Position numbers and translations under genes: made by a program. Below are positions 14,984 through 23,620 of a stretch of 24,564 nucleotides of DNA, in pieces. Source of the DNA: Gammaproteobacteria bacterium UBA6724 (GTDB lineage Bacteria > Pseudomonadota > Gammaproteobacteria > Pseudomonadales > Azotimanducaceae); contig DKIG01000025.1 of NCBI GenBank assembly GCA_002454165.1, positions 1-24,564 of the forward strand. Direction: 5' to 3'. Under the pieces are notes generated by a model. That model did not search any database. It was not told the DNA's origin and saw only the letters and a program-made list of their open reading frames with translations. How positions within the stretch are numbered: the first letter of the stretch is position 1; the number at the start of each line of letters is the position of its first letter.

Positions 14984-16340
14984 ATTCGCGCCCCTGATTC
15001 TGTTTCTCGCCGTGTTTGTCGTACTGTTGCTCGGTTATCCAGTTGCCCTGTCTCTGGCGGGCACAGCACTGGTCGGTGCGGCCATCGGTATTCTCACCGG
15101 TGTGTTTGAACCAGCATTCCTGTTTGCCACGCCCAATAGACTCTTCGGGATTATCATCAACGAAACCTTCGTCGCCGTGCCTCTGTTTGTCCTGATGGGC
15201 GTGACCCTGGACAAGACAAAAATTGCCGAGCAGTTGCTTGATTCCATGGGCCGTGTCTTCGCCATCTTGCCTGGCGGATTGGGCTTGTCCGTCACCCTGG
15301 TGGGTATGTTGATGGCAGCATCCACCGGTATCGTGGGTGCCACTGTGGTCACTATGGGTTTGATTGCTCTGCCGATTATGCTGAAAGCCAATTACAAGGC
15401 GTCATTTGCCGCCGGCACGATTTGCGCCACTGGCACCCTCGGTCAGATTATCCCGCCTTCCATCGCCCTGGTGTTACTCGGCGATGTGTTATCAAACGCC
15501 TATCAACAAGCGCAGCTGTCACTCGGTATTTTCAATCCCAGGTCAATATCTGTCGGTGACCTGTTTGCGGGTGCCATCATTCCTGGCCTGATGCTGGTGG
15601 GATTTTATTCTCTCTATGTCGTTGTTTCTGCTTTCGTCAATCCAGAGAAGGCACCACCTGTGCCGCCGAAGAAGATTCACCCGATGGATATTCTCACCAG
15701 CATCTTCCCACCCTTGCTGCTGATTACCCTCGTCCTGGGTTCAATACTGGCGGGCATTGCAACGCCCACGGAAGCTGCTGGCGTTGGTGCGATGGGTGCC
15801 TTATTACTGGCATTGGTGCGGCGTGACCTGTCGGTCGGTCGGTTGCGGGACATCACCCTGGAGACGCTCAAAACAACCTCAATGGTGTTCTTCATTCTGG
15901 TCGGCGCGTCCATCTTCTCGCTGGTGTTCAGGGGCTACGGTGGCGACGAACTGGTGAGCCAGCTGTTTGCTCATTTACCGGGCGGTGTTATCGGCGCGAC
16001 GCTGGTCGTGATGTTAGTGATTTTTCTGCTGGGCTTTATTCTTGATTTTGTTGAGATCACCTTCGTGGTTGTGCCCATCGTCGGCCCGGTGCTGATGATG
16101 CTCGGAGTTGATCCGGTCTGGCTTGGCATCATGATCGCCATCAATCTGCAAACATCCTTCCTGACGCCGCCCTTCGGTTTCGCGCTCTTTTATCTACGCG
16201 GAGTGGCGCCAGATGGCATCAGCACCAGGGACATCTATGCGGGGGTGGTGCCTTTCATCATCATACAAGTCGGCATGATGTTGATACTGGCACTGCTACC
16301 AGGACTTGCTACCTGGTTACCGACTCTTCTCTATCAGTAG
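14976..16340 (+). CDS. dctM: TRAP transporter large permease DctM
   Basis: The large channel-forming subunit of the TRAP importer, working with DctQ and the binding protein DctP. The product, 454 residues, is hydrophobic throughout with about a dozen membrane segments. Family motifs visible are NETFVAVPLFVLMG near residue 58, ASTGIVGATVVTMGLIALP, the re-entrant GTLGQIIPPSIALVLLGD, a second-half counterpart with GFILDFVEITFVVVPIVGP, and TSFLTPPFGFALFY. ATG 14976 is preferred over ATG 14970 because GAGAGG lies six bases upstream; the start overlaps the last eight bases of dctQ, so translation is coupled. The gene ends convergent with dctP, 31 bases away. The stop region is duplicated. Confidence 0.94.
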   Translation: MLEFAPLILFLAVFVVLLLGYPVALSLAGTALVGAAIGILTGVFEPAFLFATPNRLFGIIINETFVAVPLFVLMGVTLDKTKIAEQLLDSMGRVFAILPGGLGLSVTLVGMLMAASTGIVGATVVTMGLIALPIMLKANYKASFAAGTICATGTLGQIIPPSIALVLLGDVLSNAYQQAQLSLGIFNPRSISVGDLFAGAIIPGLMLVGFYSLYVVVSAFVNPEKAPPVPPKKIHPMDILTSIFPPLLLITLVLGSILAGIATPTEAAGVGAMGALLLALVRRDLSVGRLRDITLETLKTTSMVFFILVGASIFSLVFRGYGGDELVSQLFAHLPGGVIGATLVVMLVIFLLGFILDFVEITFVVVPIVGPVLMMLGVDPVWLGIMIAINLQTSFLTPPFGFALFYLRGVAPDGISTRDIYAGVVPFIIIQVGMMLILALLPGLATWLPTLLYQ

Positions 16341-16356
16341 AACTCTCTATCAGTAG
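16328..16356 (+). repeat. 16-bp-period duplication of the dctM stop region
   Basis: TCTCTATCAGTAG (16328-16340), which contains the dctM stop codon, is repeated at 16344-16356. The second copy lies in the 31-base gap between convergent dctM and dctP. Confidence 0.8.
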
Positions 16357-16371
16357 GACGGACGGCGGCAG

Positions 16372-17499
16372 TTACTGCTTCAAGGTTTTGGGCTGCCTCA
16401 CCGCACCGGTTGGCGCGCCCGCTCTGGCATTAATATAAGCCCGCTCGGATATTTCATGATATTCAATCACCTGGTCATAAAAGGTTTGATATGACGCAAA
16501 AATTCTTTGCGATATGGGCTTCTCATCAACAATGCCAGCAACAGCTTCAAGTGAGCGTTGCTTCAACTCCGCCAACACATCATCGGGCAATCGCCTGACC
16601 TCAACCTGATGTTCGTCAATGAGTTCTCGCAAGGCGACATTGTTGCGCGCTGTGTATTCAGCCAGCAGGTCTGCATTCGCTACGAAGATGGCGGCATCAA
16701 GAATCGCTTTAAGGTCGTCAGGCAATTCATCGTAAGCCCGGCTGTTGACAATGATTTCAAGATTGGAGCCTGGCTCCTGCCAACCGGGATAGTAGTAGTA
16801 TTTCGCTACCTGATGCAGTCCAAACGCCAGGTCGTTGTATGGTCCTATCCATTCCGTCGCATCAATAACACCGGTCTGCATACTGGTAAATATTTCCCCG
16901 CCTGGCAGGGTGACCACCGTAGCACCCGCTCGTTCAAACACTTCGCCGCCCAGTCCGGGAATTCTCATCTTCATGCCCCGGATATCATCCAGAGAATTAA
17001 TCTCCTTGTTAAACCAGCCCGCCATCTGTACGCCGGTATTGCCGCCCGGGTAGGGGCGCAGATCAAACGGGGCATAGAGCTCCCGCCAGAGTTCCAGACC
17101 GCCACCATGCAGGAGCCAGGCATTCATTTCCTGCGCGGTTAAGCCGAAGGGAAGAGTCGTGAAAAACTGCGCTATCGGCACCTTGCCCTTCCAGTAGTAG
17201 GCGGCGCCGTGACCCATCTGTACCGTCCCCTGGGAAACCGCATCAAAGACTTCAAGCGCGGGGACAATTTCCCCCGCGCCATAGACCTTGATGTCCAGTC
17301 TGCCATTACTCATCTTCTTGAGCTTGTCTGCCATGACGACTGGCGCGGTGCCCAGACCCGGGAGATTCTTAGGCCAGGTGGTGACCAGACGCCATTTGAA
17401 CCTTTGAGTCTCCGGTGCGGCGACATCCTGGCTGGCGTGCTCACCCGAACAGGATACAAGCCATAAGAGTGACAGGGCAATACACAGTCTAAACATCAT
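16372..17499 (-). CDS. dctP: TRAP transporter substrate-binding lipoprotein DctP
   Basis: The extracytoplasmic solute receptor that delivers substrate to DctQM. From ATG 17499 (AAGGA eight bases upstream) the 375-residue product starts with a lipoprotein signal (lipobox L14-V-S-C17), so it is probably membrane-anchored. The mature part opens FKWRLVTTWPKNLPGLGTAP and contains GAGEIVPALEVFDAVSQGTV, GAAYYWKGKVP, GNTGVQMAGWFNKEI, MRIPGLGGEVF and GVIDATEWIGPYNDL, the pattern of the 2-oxo-acid/lactate-binding subfamily (TakP-like). The arginine in KMRIPGLGG and the EW of DATEW match substrate and cation contacts in that group. A longer frame from 17553 overlaps uvrD and is rejected. It follows uvrD by 37 bases and faces dctQM instead of leading them. 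Confidence 0.92.
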   Translation of the reverse strand: MMFRLCIALSLLWLVSCSGEHASQDVAAPETQRFKWRLVTTWPKNLPGLGTAPVVMADKLKKMSNGRLDIKVYGAGEIVPALEVFDAVSQGTVQMGHGAAYYWKGKVPIAQFFTTLPFGLTAQEMNAWLLHGGGLELWRELYAPFDLRPYPGGNTGVQMAGWFNKEINSLDDIRGMKMRIPGLGGEVFERAGATVVTLPGGEIFTSMQTGVIDATEWIGPYNDLAFGLHQVAKYYYYPGWQEPGSNLEIIVNSRAYDELPDDLKAILDAAIFVANADLLAEYTARNNVALRELIDEHQVEVRRLPDDVLAELKQRSLEAVAGIVDEKPISQRIFASYQTFYDQVIEYHEISERAYINARAGAPTGAVRQPKTLKQ

Positions 17500-17536
17500 C
17501 TGTTTGATCCTTTTGATTGCTACCGTTTGAGAAAAA

Positions 17537-19732
17537 TCATGCAATAGGGTCAAGCTTCGCCAGTTCTACCATCAGCCATTTACTGCCCGCATCCGGGAAG
17601 TTGACTTGCACTCTAGCATTACTTCCCTCGCCCTCAGAATTCAGTATGACGCCTTCTCCAAATCGGGCATGAGTCACCCGCTGACCAAGTTTCAGATTTG
17701 TTCCCGCCACTTCGCCCTGCGCAAATGTTGAGCGCATCTGATTCGCTGGACGCACGAAGGTCTGTTTTACTCTTATTTCATTGATCAGGTCTTTCGGTAT
17801 TTCGCTAATAAAACGCGACGGGCGATTAAATCTTTCCTTGCCATTGATCCGCCGGGACTCTGCATAGATCAGGTAAAGTTGCCGCATGGCACGGGTGATC
17901 CCGACATAACAGAGTCGCCGTTCCTCTTCCAGGCGGCCGGGTGCTTCCATGGACATGCTGTGCGGGAAGAGCCCGTCTTCCATACCGGCAAGGAATACCA
18001 GCGGAAACTCCAGCCCCTTAGCGCTGTGCATGGTCATCATCTGAACACAGTCTTCCTCAGGGTCGCCCTGGCCTTCGCCGGCTTCAAGGGCGGCATGGTT
18101 CAGAAATTCATCCAGGAGGGAGACGCTCGGTTGCCCGTCCGACGGCTCGCTAAAAGTGTAATCTTCCCGAGGATTAAATGAGCCGGCAGCCGTCACCAGT
18201 TCCTGCATATTTTCCAGCCTTGTCTGAGCACGTTCGCCGCCTTCCTTTTCATGTTGGGCACGAAGCCCCGAGCCTTCAGCAAGGGTGTCTACCAATTTGG
18301 GGAGAGGCGCGCCCTGGGTTTCCTTATCAAGTGCATCAATTAATTCAATAAAGGCGTGGATGGCATTTACCGCGCGCCCCGGCAACTGCTTCTCGTCCAC
18401 AATCCGGTGCGCCGCCTGCCAAAGAGAAATGTCTGTAGCCCGTGCCAGATGACGAATAGCGTCCAGGCTGCGATCACCTACGCCGCGGGACGGGGTGTTC
18501 ACGACCCGCTCAAATGCCGCATCCGCATCCCGTTGGCTAACCAGCCTCATATAAGCAAGCAGGTTACGAATCTCTGCCCGCTCAAAGAATCGTTGCCCGC
18601 CATAGACCCGATAGGGCATCTGGGCATACAGCAAGGCTTCTTCCAACACCCGCGACTGGGCGTTAGAGCGATAGAGGATTGCTGCTTCAGCATAAAGATT
18701 GCCTTCATTCACCCACTGCCTGATGCGTTCCGTAATGTATTTCGCTTCATCCATCTCATCATAGGCGGCATAGAGCTGGATCGGATCACCATCGCCAAGC
18801 TCCGTCCATAATTCCTTACCCAGACGGTCAACATTCTGACTGATAACGCCACTTGCGGCTTTAAGTATGCTGGATGTTGAGCGATAGTTTTGCTCCAGTT
18901 TGATCGTCCTTGCCTGAGGGAAGTCATCGGTGAAGCGCCTGATATTTTCAATCTTCGCGCCGCGCCAGCCGTAGATGGACTGATCATCATCCCCGACTGC
19001 CATAAGGTTGTTCTTGTCTCCTGCCAATACCCGCAGCCAGGCATACTGGATGGTGTTGGTATCCTGGAACTCATCAACCAGGAGCGCGCCGAATCTATTC
19101 TGGTAGTGTTTAAGAATGGCAGGATTTCCTAGCCACAATTCATGGGCACGAAGCAGCAATTCGGCAAAGTCCACCATGCTGGCGCGCTGACAGGCGGCCT
19201 CATAGGCACGATAGATTTCCAGATGGGTTTTCAGATAGAAGTCGCCATAGTCTTCAATATGCGCCGGGCGGTGCCCCTCATTCTTCTGACCATTGATGAA
19301 TCCGACAGCCTGGCGAACGGGCCATTTCTTCTCATCAATATCCAGACTTGCCATCACCCGTTTCACCAACCTCAGCTGATCATCAGCGTCCAGGATCTGA
19401 AAATTCTGGTCCAGCGCTGCCTCCTGATAATGCGCGCGGAGCAAGCGATGCGCTATGCCGTGAAAGGTGCCAACCCACATGCCTCGTATCGGCAGAGCAA
19501 GCAACTGCTCAATACGGCCACGCATCTCCGCGGCGGCCTTGTTGGTAAAGGTGACCGCAAGGATGCTGTAGGGCGACAGTCCTTCCGTCTGGATTAGCCA
19601 AGCGATGCGATGGGTTAGGACCCTGGTCTTGCCGCTACCAGCACCAGCCAGCACGAGACAAGCTCCAGGGGGTGAGGCTACTGCTTCTCGCTGGGCATCA
19701 TTCAGCGAGTCCAGGAGGTGTGATACATCCAT
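17537..19732 (-). CDS. uvrD: DNA helicase II UvrD
   Basis: An SF1 3'-5' helicase for nucleotide-excision and mismatch repair. From ATG 19732 the product is 731 residues beginning MDVSHLLDSLNDAQREAV, almost identical to the E. coli UvrD start; a TTG extension to 19762 is therefore rejected. Walker A is AGAGSGKT (29-36), followed by AVTFTNKAAAEM, DEFQDTN, GDDDQSIYGWRGA, LEQNYRSTSSIL, the lobe-two motif MTMHSAKGLEFPLVFL and EERRLCYVGITRA. The C-terminal segment LGQRVTHARFGEGVIL is the UvrD/PcrA Tudor-like tail that contacts RNA polymerase or UvrB. Length is normal. It follows holC after 60 bases on the same strand, where valS often stands in gammaproteobacteria. Confidence 0.96.
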   Translation of the reverse strand: MDVSHLLDSLNDAQREAVASPPGACLVLAGAGSGKTRVLTHRIAWLIQTEGLSPYSILAVTFTNKAAAEMRGRIEQLLALPIRGMWVGTFHGIAHRLLRAHYQEAALDQNFQILDADDQLRLVKRVMASLDIDEKKWPVRQAVGFINGQKNEGHRPAHIEDYGDFYLKTHLEIYRAYEAACQRASMVDFAELLLRAHELWLGNPAILKHYQNRFGALLVDEFQDTNTIQYAWLRVLAGDKNNLMAVGDDDQSIYGWRGAKIENIRRFTDDFPQARTIKLEQNYRSTSSILKAASGVISQNVDRLGKELWTELGDGDPIQLYAAYDEMDEAKYITERIRQWVNEGNLYAEAAILYRSNAQSRVLEEALLYAQMPYRVYGGQRFFERAEIRNLLAYMRLVSQRDADAAFERVVNTPSRGVGDRSLDAIRHLARATDISLWQAAHRIVDEKQLPGRAVNAIHAFIELIDALDKETQGAPLPKLVDTLAEGSGLRAQHEKEGGERAQTRLENMQELVTAAGSFNPREDYTFSEPSDGQPSVSLLDEFLNHAALEAGEGQGDPEEDCVQMMTMHSAKGLEFPLVFLAGMEDGLFPHSMSMEAPGRLEEERRLCYVGITRAMRQLYLIYAESRRINGKERFNRPSRFISEIPKDLINEIRVKQTFVRPANQMRSTFAQGEVAGTNLKLGQRVTHARFGEGVILNSEGEGSNARVQVNFPDAGSKWLMVELAKLDPIA

Positions 19733-19792
19733 CAGGGTGTCAGGTGTTTCTGCTTGCAACAAGGATACATCAATCTGTTTGCTAAGTAGCGG

Positions 19793-20203
19793 CTAACCCA
19801 TATCGTGGTATTGAATCTCGTACCCCTTCTCCTTGTAAAACCCATAATGCTGGCGCGCCGTCGTCCGGTTGTTTTCATTGGCAGGGACGACTTCCGCCAG
19901 CCGGTCAAAGCGGGTGAAAAATGCCGGGATTTCTCCAGAGAGATTAATCAGCACATCCTGATGCTCCTCGGGTGCCTGATTGAATCCAATCCTGATCGGC
20001 GCGGCAAGCGCGGCGGATTGCAAAGCATGAGGAACAAAGGACTCGGGGCGAAATGTCCAGAGTTGCTCATCTAGTTGGGTGGCTTCTACTTCGGTTGCTG
20101 TATGAACATAAATTTGATGGCCCCTACGGTACACCTTGGCGATAAGATGGCAGGCAAAGATCGTCGCATCGCCGCTAGTCTGATAAAAGTCAATGCGTGG
20201 CAT
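19793..20203 (-). CDS. holC: DNA polymerase III chi subunit HolC
   Basis: Chi links the clamp-loader (through psi) to single-strand binding protein at the replication fork. The 136-residue product starts MPRIDFYQT and contains ACHLIAKVYRRGHQIYVHT, LDEQLWTFRPESFVPHAL, PIRIGF and DVLINLSGEIPAFFTRFDRL, all strong chi signatures. ATG 20203 is chosen; a GTG at 20215 is an alternative. Its first 14 bases overlap the end of pepA on the same strand and no ribosome-binding site is visible, so translational coupling with pepA is likely. pepA-holC is a conserved pair in this class. Confidence 0.94.
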   Translation of the reverse strand: MPRIDFYQTSGDATIFACHLIAKVYRRGHQIYVHTATEVEATQLDEQLWTFRPESFVPHALQSAALAAPIRIGFNQAPEEHQDVLINLSGEIPAFFTRFDRLAEVVPANENNRTTARQHYGFYKEKGYEIQYHDMG

Positions 20204-21734
20204 CGTGCTTGGCACACAACTGGTTCATATATTCCCACAGCAGAGTCACTGGACGACCGGTTGCCCCCTTCTTTGCACCGCCGCCCCGATACGCCGTGCC
20301 AGCAATGTCCAGATGCGCCCAGCGATACTGTTTCGTATATCGCGCCAGGAAGCAGGCGGCGGTAATGCTACCGGCTTCCCGACCACCTATGTTCGCCATG
20401 TCCGCGAAGGCGCTATTCAGTTGGGCTTGATACTCCTCCCACAGCGGCATCCGCCAAACCCGGTCCTGGGTATCTTCACCAGCCTTGATGAGGTCGGCGG
20501 CAAGTTCTTCATCATTGGCATAGAGGGCGGACGCCTGATTACCCAGGGCGATCACGCAGGCGCCGGTCAGCGTTGCTATATCAATCACGGTGAGCGGCTT
20601 GAATCGGCTCGCATAGGTCAGGGCATCACACAGGACGAGGCGCCCCTCCGCGTCAGTATTCAATATCTCAACGGTCTGCCCAGACATAGTGGTAACGATA
20701 TCCCCGGGCCTTGAGGCCACACCAGACGGCATATTTTCCGCCGCCGCCACCATGCCGACAACATTTATCGGGAGCCTTTGTTCTGCAATGGCGGTTATGG
20801 TGCCAATAACGCTCGCAGCACCGCACATATCAAAGATCATTTCATGCATCCCCGCACCCGGCTTCAGGGAGATGCCGCCGCTATCAAAGGTGATTCCCTT
20901 GCCAAGGATGACATGCGGTTTGGTCTTTGCCTTGCCGCCTTTATACGTGATGACGATGAGTTTTCCTGGTTGATCGCTCCCCTGGGTCACAGACATAAAA
21001 GCACCCATACCGAGTCGCTTCATCTCTTCTTCTGACACGACTTTGGTGGTGACTGACGGGTATTTTCGTGCCAGTTTTTGGGCGTGTCTGGCAAGATAGG
21101 TCGGGGTGCAGATATTGCTCGGTGTATTCGCCAGGTCCTTGGCCCTGTTCATGCCCAGCACCAGCGCCTTGGCGGCGGTGATGGCGGCGGCAACCTGGGT
21201 TGCTTCTGACTTGCTCGGGACGAAAAAATCGAGGGCTTCAAGCTCCGTCTTTTTCTGTTCCGCTTTGGCTTTCGCGCCCGCTGTGGCTGGCGTGGTGACA
21301 CCTTTCATGTCGGTATAACAGTACCGGGCGGCAGCAATATGCTCGACCAGTCGCAGAGTTTTCCAGTTGCTGTTTCTGCCTTCACAGTTTACTTCCAGCA
21401 AACAGCACAAGGCATGCCTGGCAGCGAGGGTGTTGAGCTGTGCGCCAAGACTCCTGGCAATGCCGATGAATCTGGCGGCGTCCATCGTGTCCGGGTCGCC
21501 GAGGCCAAGCAGTAGCACGCGAGTCGCGGCGATCCCGGGCAGGTCATGGAGAAGCATTACCTGATTGGGTTTGCCCGTGATGTCTCCTCGTTGCAGGATT
21601 TTCTTCAGGGAGCCGTTACATGCCCCATCAATCTTCCGGGCTGAATCTGTCAGGACGCCGTTTTCATATATGCCCAGGACAAGGCAGGGAGTGCGCATCT
21701 TGGCAAGGTTGCCTTTTTTTGTACCGTATTTCAT
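20190..21734 (-). CDS. pepA: Leucyl aminopeptidase PepA
   Basis: A hexameric, two-metal (Mn/Zn) cytosolic M17 aminopeptidase that removes N-terminal residues and processes cysteinylglycine; in E. coli it also binds DNA at the carAB promoter and in Xer recombination. The 514 residues contain the metal-binding core: LGKGITFDSGGISLKPG with the conserved lysine and aspartate, FDMCGAASVIGT, and the M17 signature NTDAEGRLVLCDAL. The C-terminal ITAACFLARYT and WAHLDIAGTAY are also typical. GAGG lies before the ATG. It heads the pepA-holC-uvrD-dctP minus-strand run. Divergent lptF, its usual neighbour, is displaced by an inserted lipoprotein gene. Confidence 0.96.
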   Translation of the reverse strand: MKYGTKKGNLAKMRTPCLVLGIYENGVLTDSARKIDGACNGSLKKILQRGDITGKPNQVMLLHDLPGIAATRVLLLGLGDPDTMDAARFIGIARSLGAQLNTLAARHALCCLLEVNCEGRNSNWKTLRLVEHIAAARYCYTDMKGVTTPATAGAKAKAEQKKTELEALDFFVPSKSEATQVAAAITAAKALVLGMNRAKDLANTPSNICTPTYLARHAQKLARKYPSVTTKVVSEEEMKRLGMGAFMSVTQGSDQPGKLIVITYKGGKAKTKPHVILGKGITFDSGGISLKPGAGMHEMIFDMCGAASVIGTITAIAEQRLPINVVGMVAAAENMPSGVASRPGDIVTTMSGQTVEILNTDAEGRLVLCDALTYASRFKPLTVIDIATLTGACVIALGNQASALYANDEELAADLIKAGEDTQDRVWRMPLWEEYQAQLNSAFADMANIGGREAGSITAACFLARYTKQYRWAHLDIAGTAYRGGGAKKGATGRPVTLLWEYMNQLCAKHDATH

Positions 21735-21771
21735 CTAAATGCCTCATGCCGAATGACAGCTTGCGGATGCT

Positions 21772-21798
21772 TTGTCAGCCAGCAGCTTGGGTTAAAAT
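21772..21798 (+). promoter_or_regulatory. Candidate plus-strand promoter between pepA and the lipoprotein gene
   Basis: TTGTCA (21772-21777) and TAAAAT (21793-21798), 15 bases apart, resemble a sigma70 promoter directed away from pepA. It would now transcribe antisense through the lipoprotein gene towards lptF. If real, it may be the original lptF promoter left behind when the lipoprotein gene was inserted. No other feature is seen in 21735-21883. Confidence 0.25.
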
Positions 21799-21883
21799 GC
21801 TTGCTTCAGGCTACCTGATTTTTTATCTAGCAGTGTCAGCAATTGTACCCCAAAGCCACATCGTTGACGGCTTAGGGGAATTA

Positions 21884-22321
21884 CTAGTTTGCTGTTTCAC
21901 TGTCTTTCGTTGACGCGTCTTTTGCATCAAGATCTTTGATCATTTCCTCAGCGGATTTTACTTCAATGCCACAATTATTTAGCGTGGATGCAATTCGGAT
22001 GGCTTCATATTCACCCTTAAGTTGAACATATTCGCCCGAAACAGGACTATCGCCGCCTTCCAACGTGAGAAAAACGGGCCACAATAAAAAGCCGCCCGCT
22101 GCTTGCCATTTATCTTTGGTATTTTCTTTTTTGAGTTGGTGGTAGATGGTGTTGATTCGTCTTTCTAAATGGCTCGTCTCAGAAAACAATTGTTGGCAAG
22201 AATAATCTTTGTATTTTATTGGTGAGACATAGGTCGCGGTCATATCATCTGGATTGGACGCACAACCACTTAACAATATTGCCGCTACTATTGCTGCACC
22301 GTATTGCGTATAGATTCTCAT
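21884..22321 (-). CDS. Small predicted outer-membrane lipoprotein of unknown function
   Basis: A 145-residue protein whose first 20 residues form a lipoprotein signal: MRIYTQYGAAIVAAILLSGC, with lipobox L17-S-G-C20. Alanine at position +2 after the cysteine predicts sorting to the outer membrane. The mature part has ATYVSPIKYKDYSCQQLFSE, a helical region with SHLERRINTIYHQLKKEN likely to form a coiled coil, a hydrophobic patch with GGFLLWPVFLTLEGG, then GEYEAIRIASTLNNCGI and a charged tail. The two cysteines (in YSCQQ and NNCGI) could form a disulfide. Similar YxxYSCxQ lipoproteins occur in proteobacteria, but I know no assigned function. AGGGG stands eight bases before ATG 22321. It is more AT-rich than pepA or lptF and interrupts their divergent pair, suggesting acquisition. 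Confidence 0.8.
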   Translation of the reverse strand: MRIYTQYGAAIVAAILLSGCASNPDDMTATYVSPIKYKDYSCQQLFSETSHLERRINTIYHQLKKENTKDKWQAAGGFLLWPVFLTLEGGDSPVSGEYVQLKGEYEAIRIASTLNNCGIEVKSAEEMIKDLDAKDASTKDSETAN

Positions 22322-22509
22322 AACAAATCCCCTAGGTTGATCGGGTTGTCCATTTGAAACAGTTTTGCATTCACGAAACATCTAGCGTAGCGGTTCGTAA
22401 TCCTTAAGCGGGACGGATAGTACCTAGTTGCTTCACTGCCTGCAAATCATATATGTTTGAGATTGAACACAAGATATTTTGCACGACTTTCCATGTCTAG
22501 GGAGATAAT

Positions 22510-23610
22510 TTGATTCTGTTCCGATACTTTGCGAAAGAAGTTTTCCTCACCATGTTTGCTGTGTCTGGCATTGTGCTGGTCATTTCAATGGGCTGGCGGT
22601 TTGCCGACTATCTGCAACAAGCAGCGGCGGGCGACATGACCAGTGAGGTGCTGCTCACCCTCATGGCATATCGGTTGCCCGGTTTCCTAGAACTTATCAT
22701 TCCAGTCGGTTTTTTCCTGGCAATCATGCTGACTTACGGCAGGATGCATGTGGATAATGAGATGATTGTGCTTCATGCCAGTGGTATTAGTTCTGCCCGA
22801 ATTATTGGAATGACGCTATGTCTGTCCCTGGGTGCCATGTTGTTTACCGCGATGATTTCTCTGTGGTTAAAGCCCCTGGGCGAGCGTCAAGTGGAAGCCT
22901 TACTGGCTGGGCAGCGAAACCTCACCGAATTTGATGCCATGATTCCGGGACGTTTCCAGATGGCGAACCAGGGCAAGCGGATGGCTTACACGGAAGATAT
23001 ATCCGATGAAGGTGAGCTGACCGGAGTCTTCATCAATGATTTCAAAGACGATGCGCCAAGACCGGGAGATGTCGTGACGGTGATCGCTGAGCGGGGCACA
23101 ACGCAGTTGGACTCAGGTGGCAAACGGCGACTGGTACTGAACAACGGTGCCCGATACCGTGGCATCCCCGGGCAAAATAGTTATCAGATCATTGCGTATG
23201 AAGAATATGGTCAACTGGTGGAAAGCGAGGCAAGCACTGACAAGCAACGACGCCGAACCGCCATACCAACCCTTGAACTTTTCACTTTGGAAGATGCCAG
23301 AGGGGTCTCTGAACTTCACTGGCGAATGTCGGTCCTCTTGATGCTTCCGATTTTGGCGCTAATGGCAATCCCCTTGTCACGGGTAAATCCTCGGCAAGGC
23401 AGATTTACAAGACTGGTACCAGGCATGCTCTTGTGTTTCCTCTATCTTGTTTCTCTGTCCGCCGCCCGGTCAGAATTGGAACGAGGCGGCTTACCGCTGG
23501 AATATGGTCTCTGGTGGATACAGGGCATCTTTATGGCGGTGACCGCTTGCCTGTATCGGCTTGACCGGTGGCTTGAATTACTGGGACGGGTGCTAGTCGT
23601 CAGGTCATAA
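22510..23610 (+). CDS. lptF: LPS export ABC transporter permease LptF
   Basis: An inner-membrane component of the LptB2FGC machine that extracts lipopolysaccharide and passes it to the periplasmic bridge. The 366-residue protein begins MILFRYFAKEVFLTMFAVSG, has three N-terminal membrane segments (including PGFLELIIPVGFFLAIMLT and the coupling-helix motif NEMIVLHASGISSARI), a periplasmic jellyroll (about 135-260) and three C-terminal segments. The start is TTG 22510, supported by GGGAG six bases upstream and by family alignment. A rare start codon may lower expression. The normal partner lptG does not follow; the next gene is on the other strand. The 188-base gap upstream has no other gene. 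Confidence 0.94.
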   Translation: MILFRYFAKEVFLTMFAVSGIVLVISMGWRFADYLQQAAAGDMTSEVLLTLMAYRLPGFLELIIPVGFFLAIMLTYGRMHVDNEMIVLHASGISSARIIGMTLCLSLGAMLFTAMISLWLKPLGERQVEALLAGQRNLTEFDAMIPGRFQMANQGKRMAYTEDISDEGELTGVFINDFKDDAPRPGDVVTVIAERGTTQLDSGGKRRLVLNNGARYRGIPGQNSYQIIAYEEYGQLVESEASTDKQRRRTAIPTLELFTLEDARGVSELHWRMSVLLMLPILALMAIPLSRVNPRQGRFTRLVPGMLLCFLYLVSLSAARSELERGGLPLEYGLWWIQGIFMAVTACLYRLDRWLELLGRVLVVRS

Positions 23611-23620
23611 GCAGGGCTTG

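Noticed and set aside
16558..17142. Plus-strand frame opposite dctP (194 codons)
   Set aside because: Antisense to a well-supported DctP with no protein-family features of its own.
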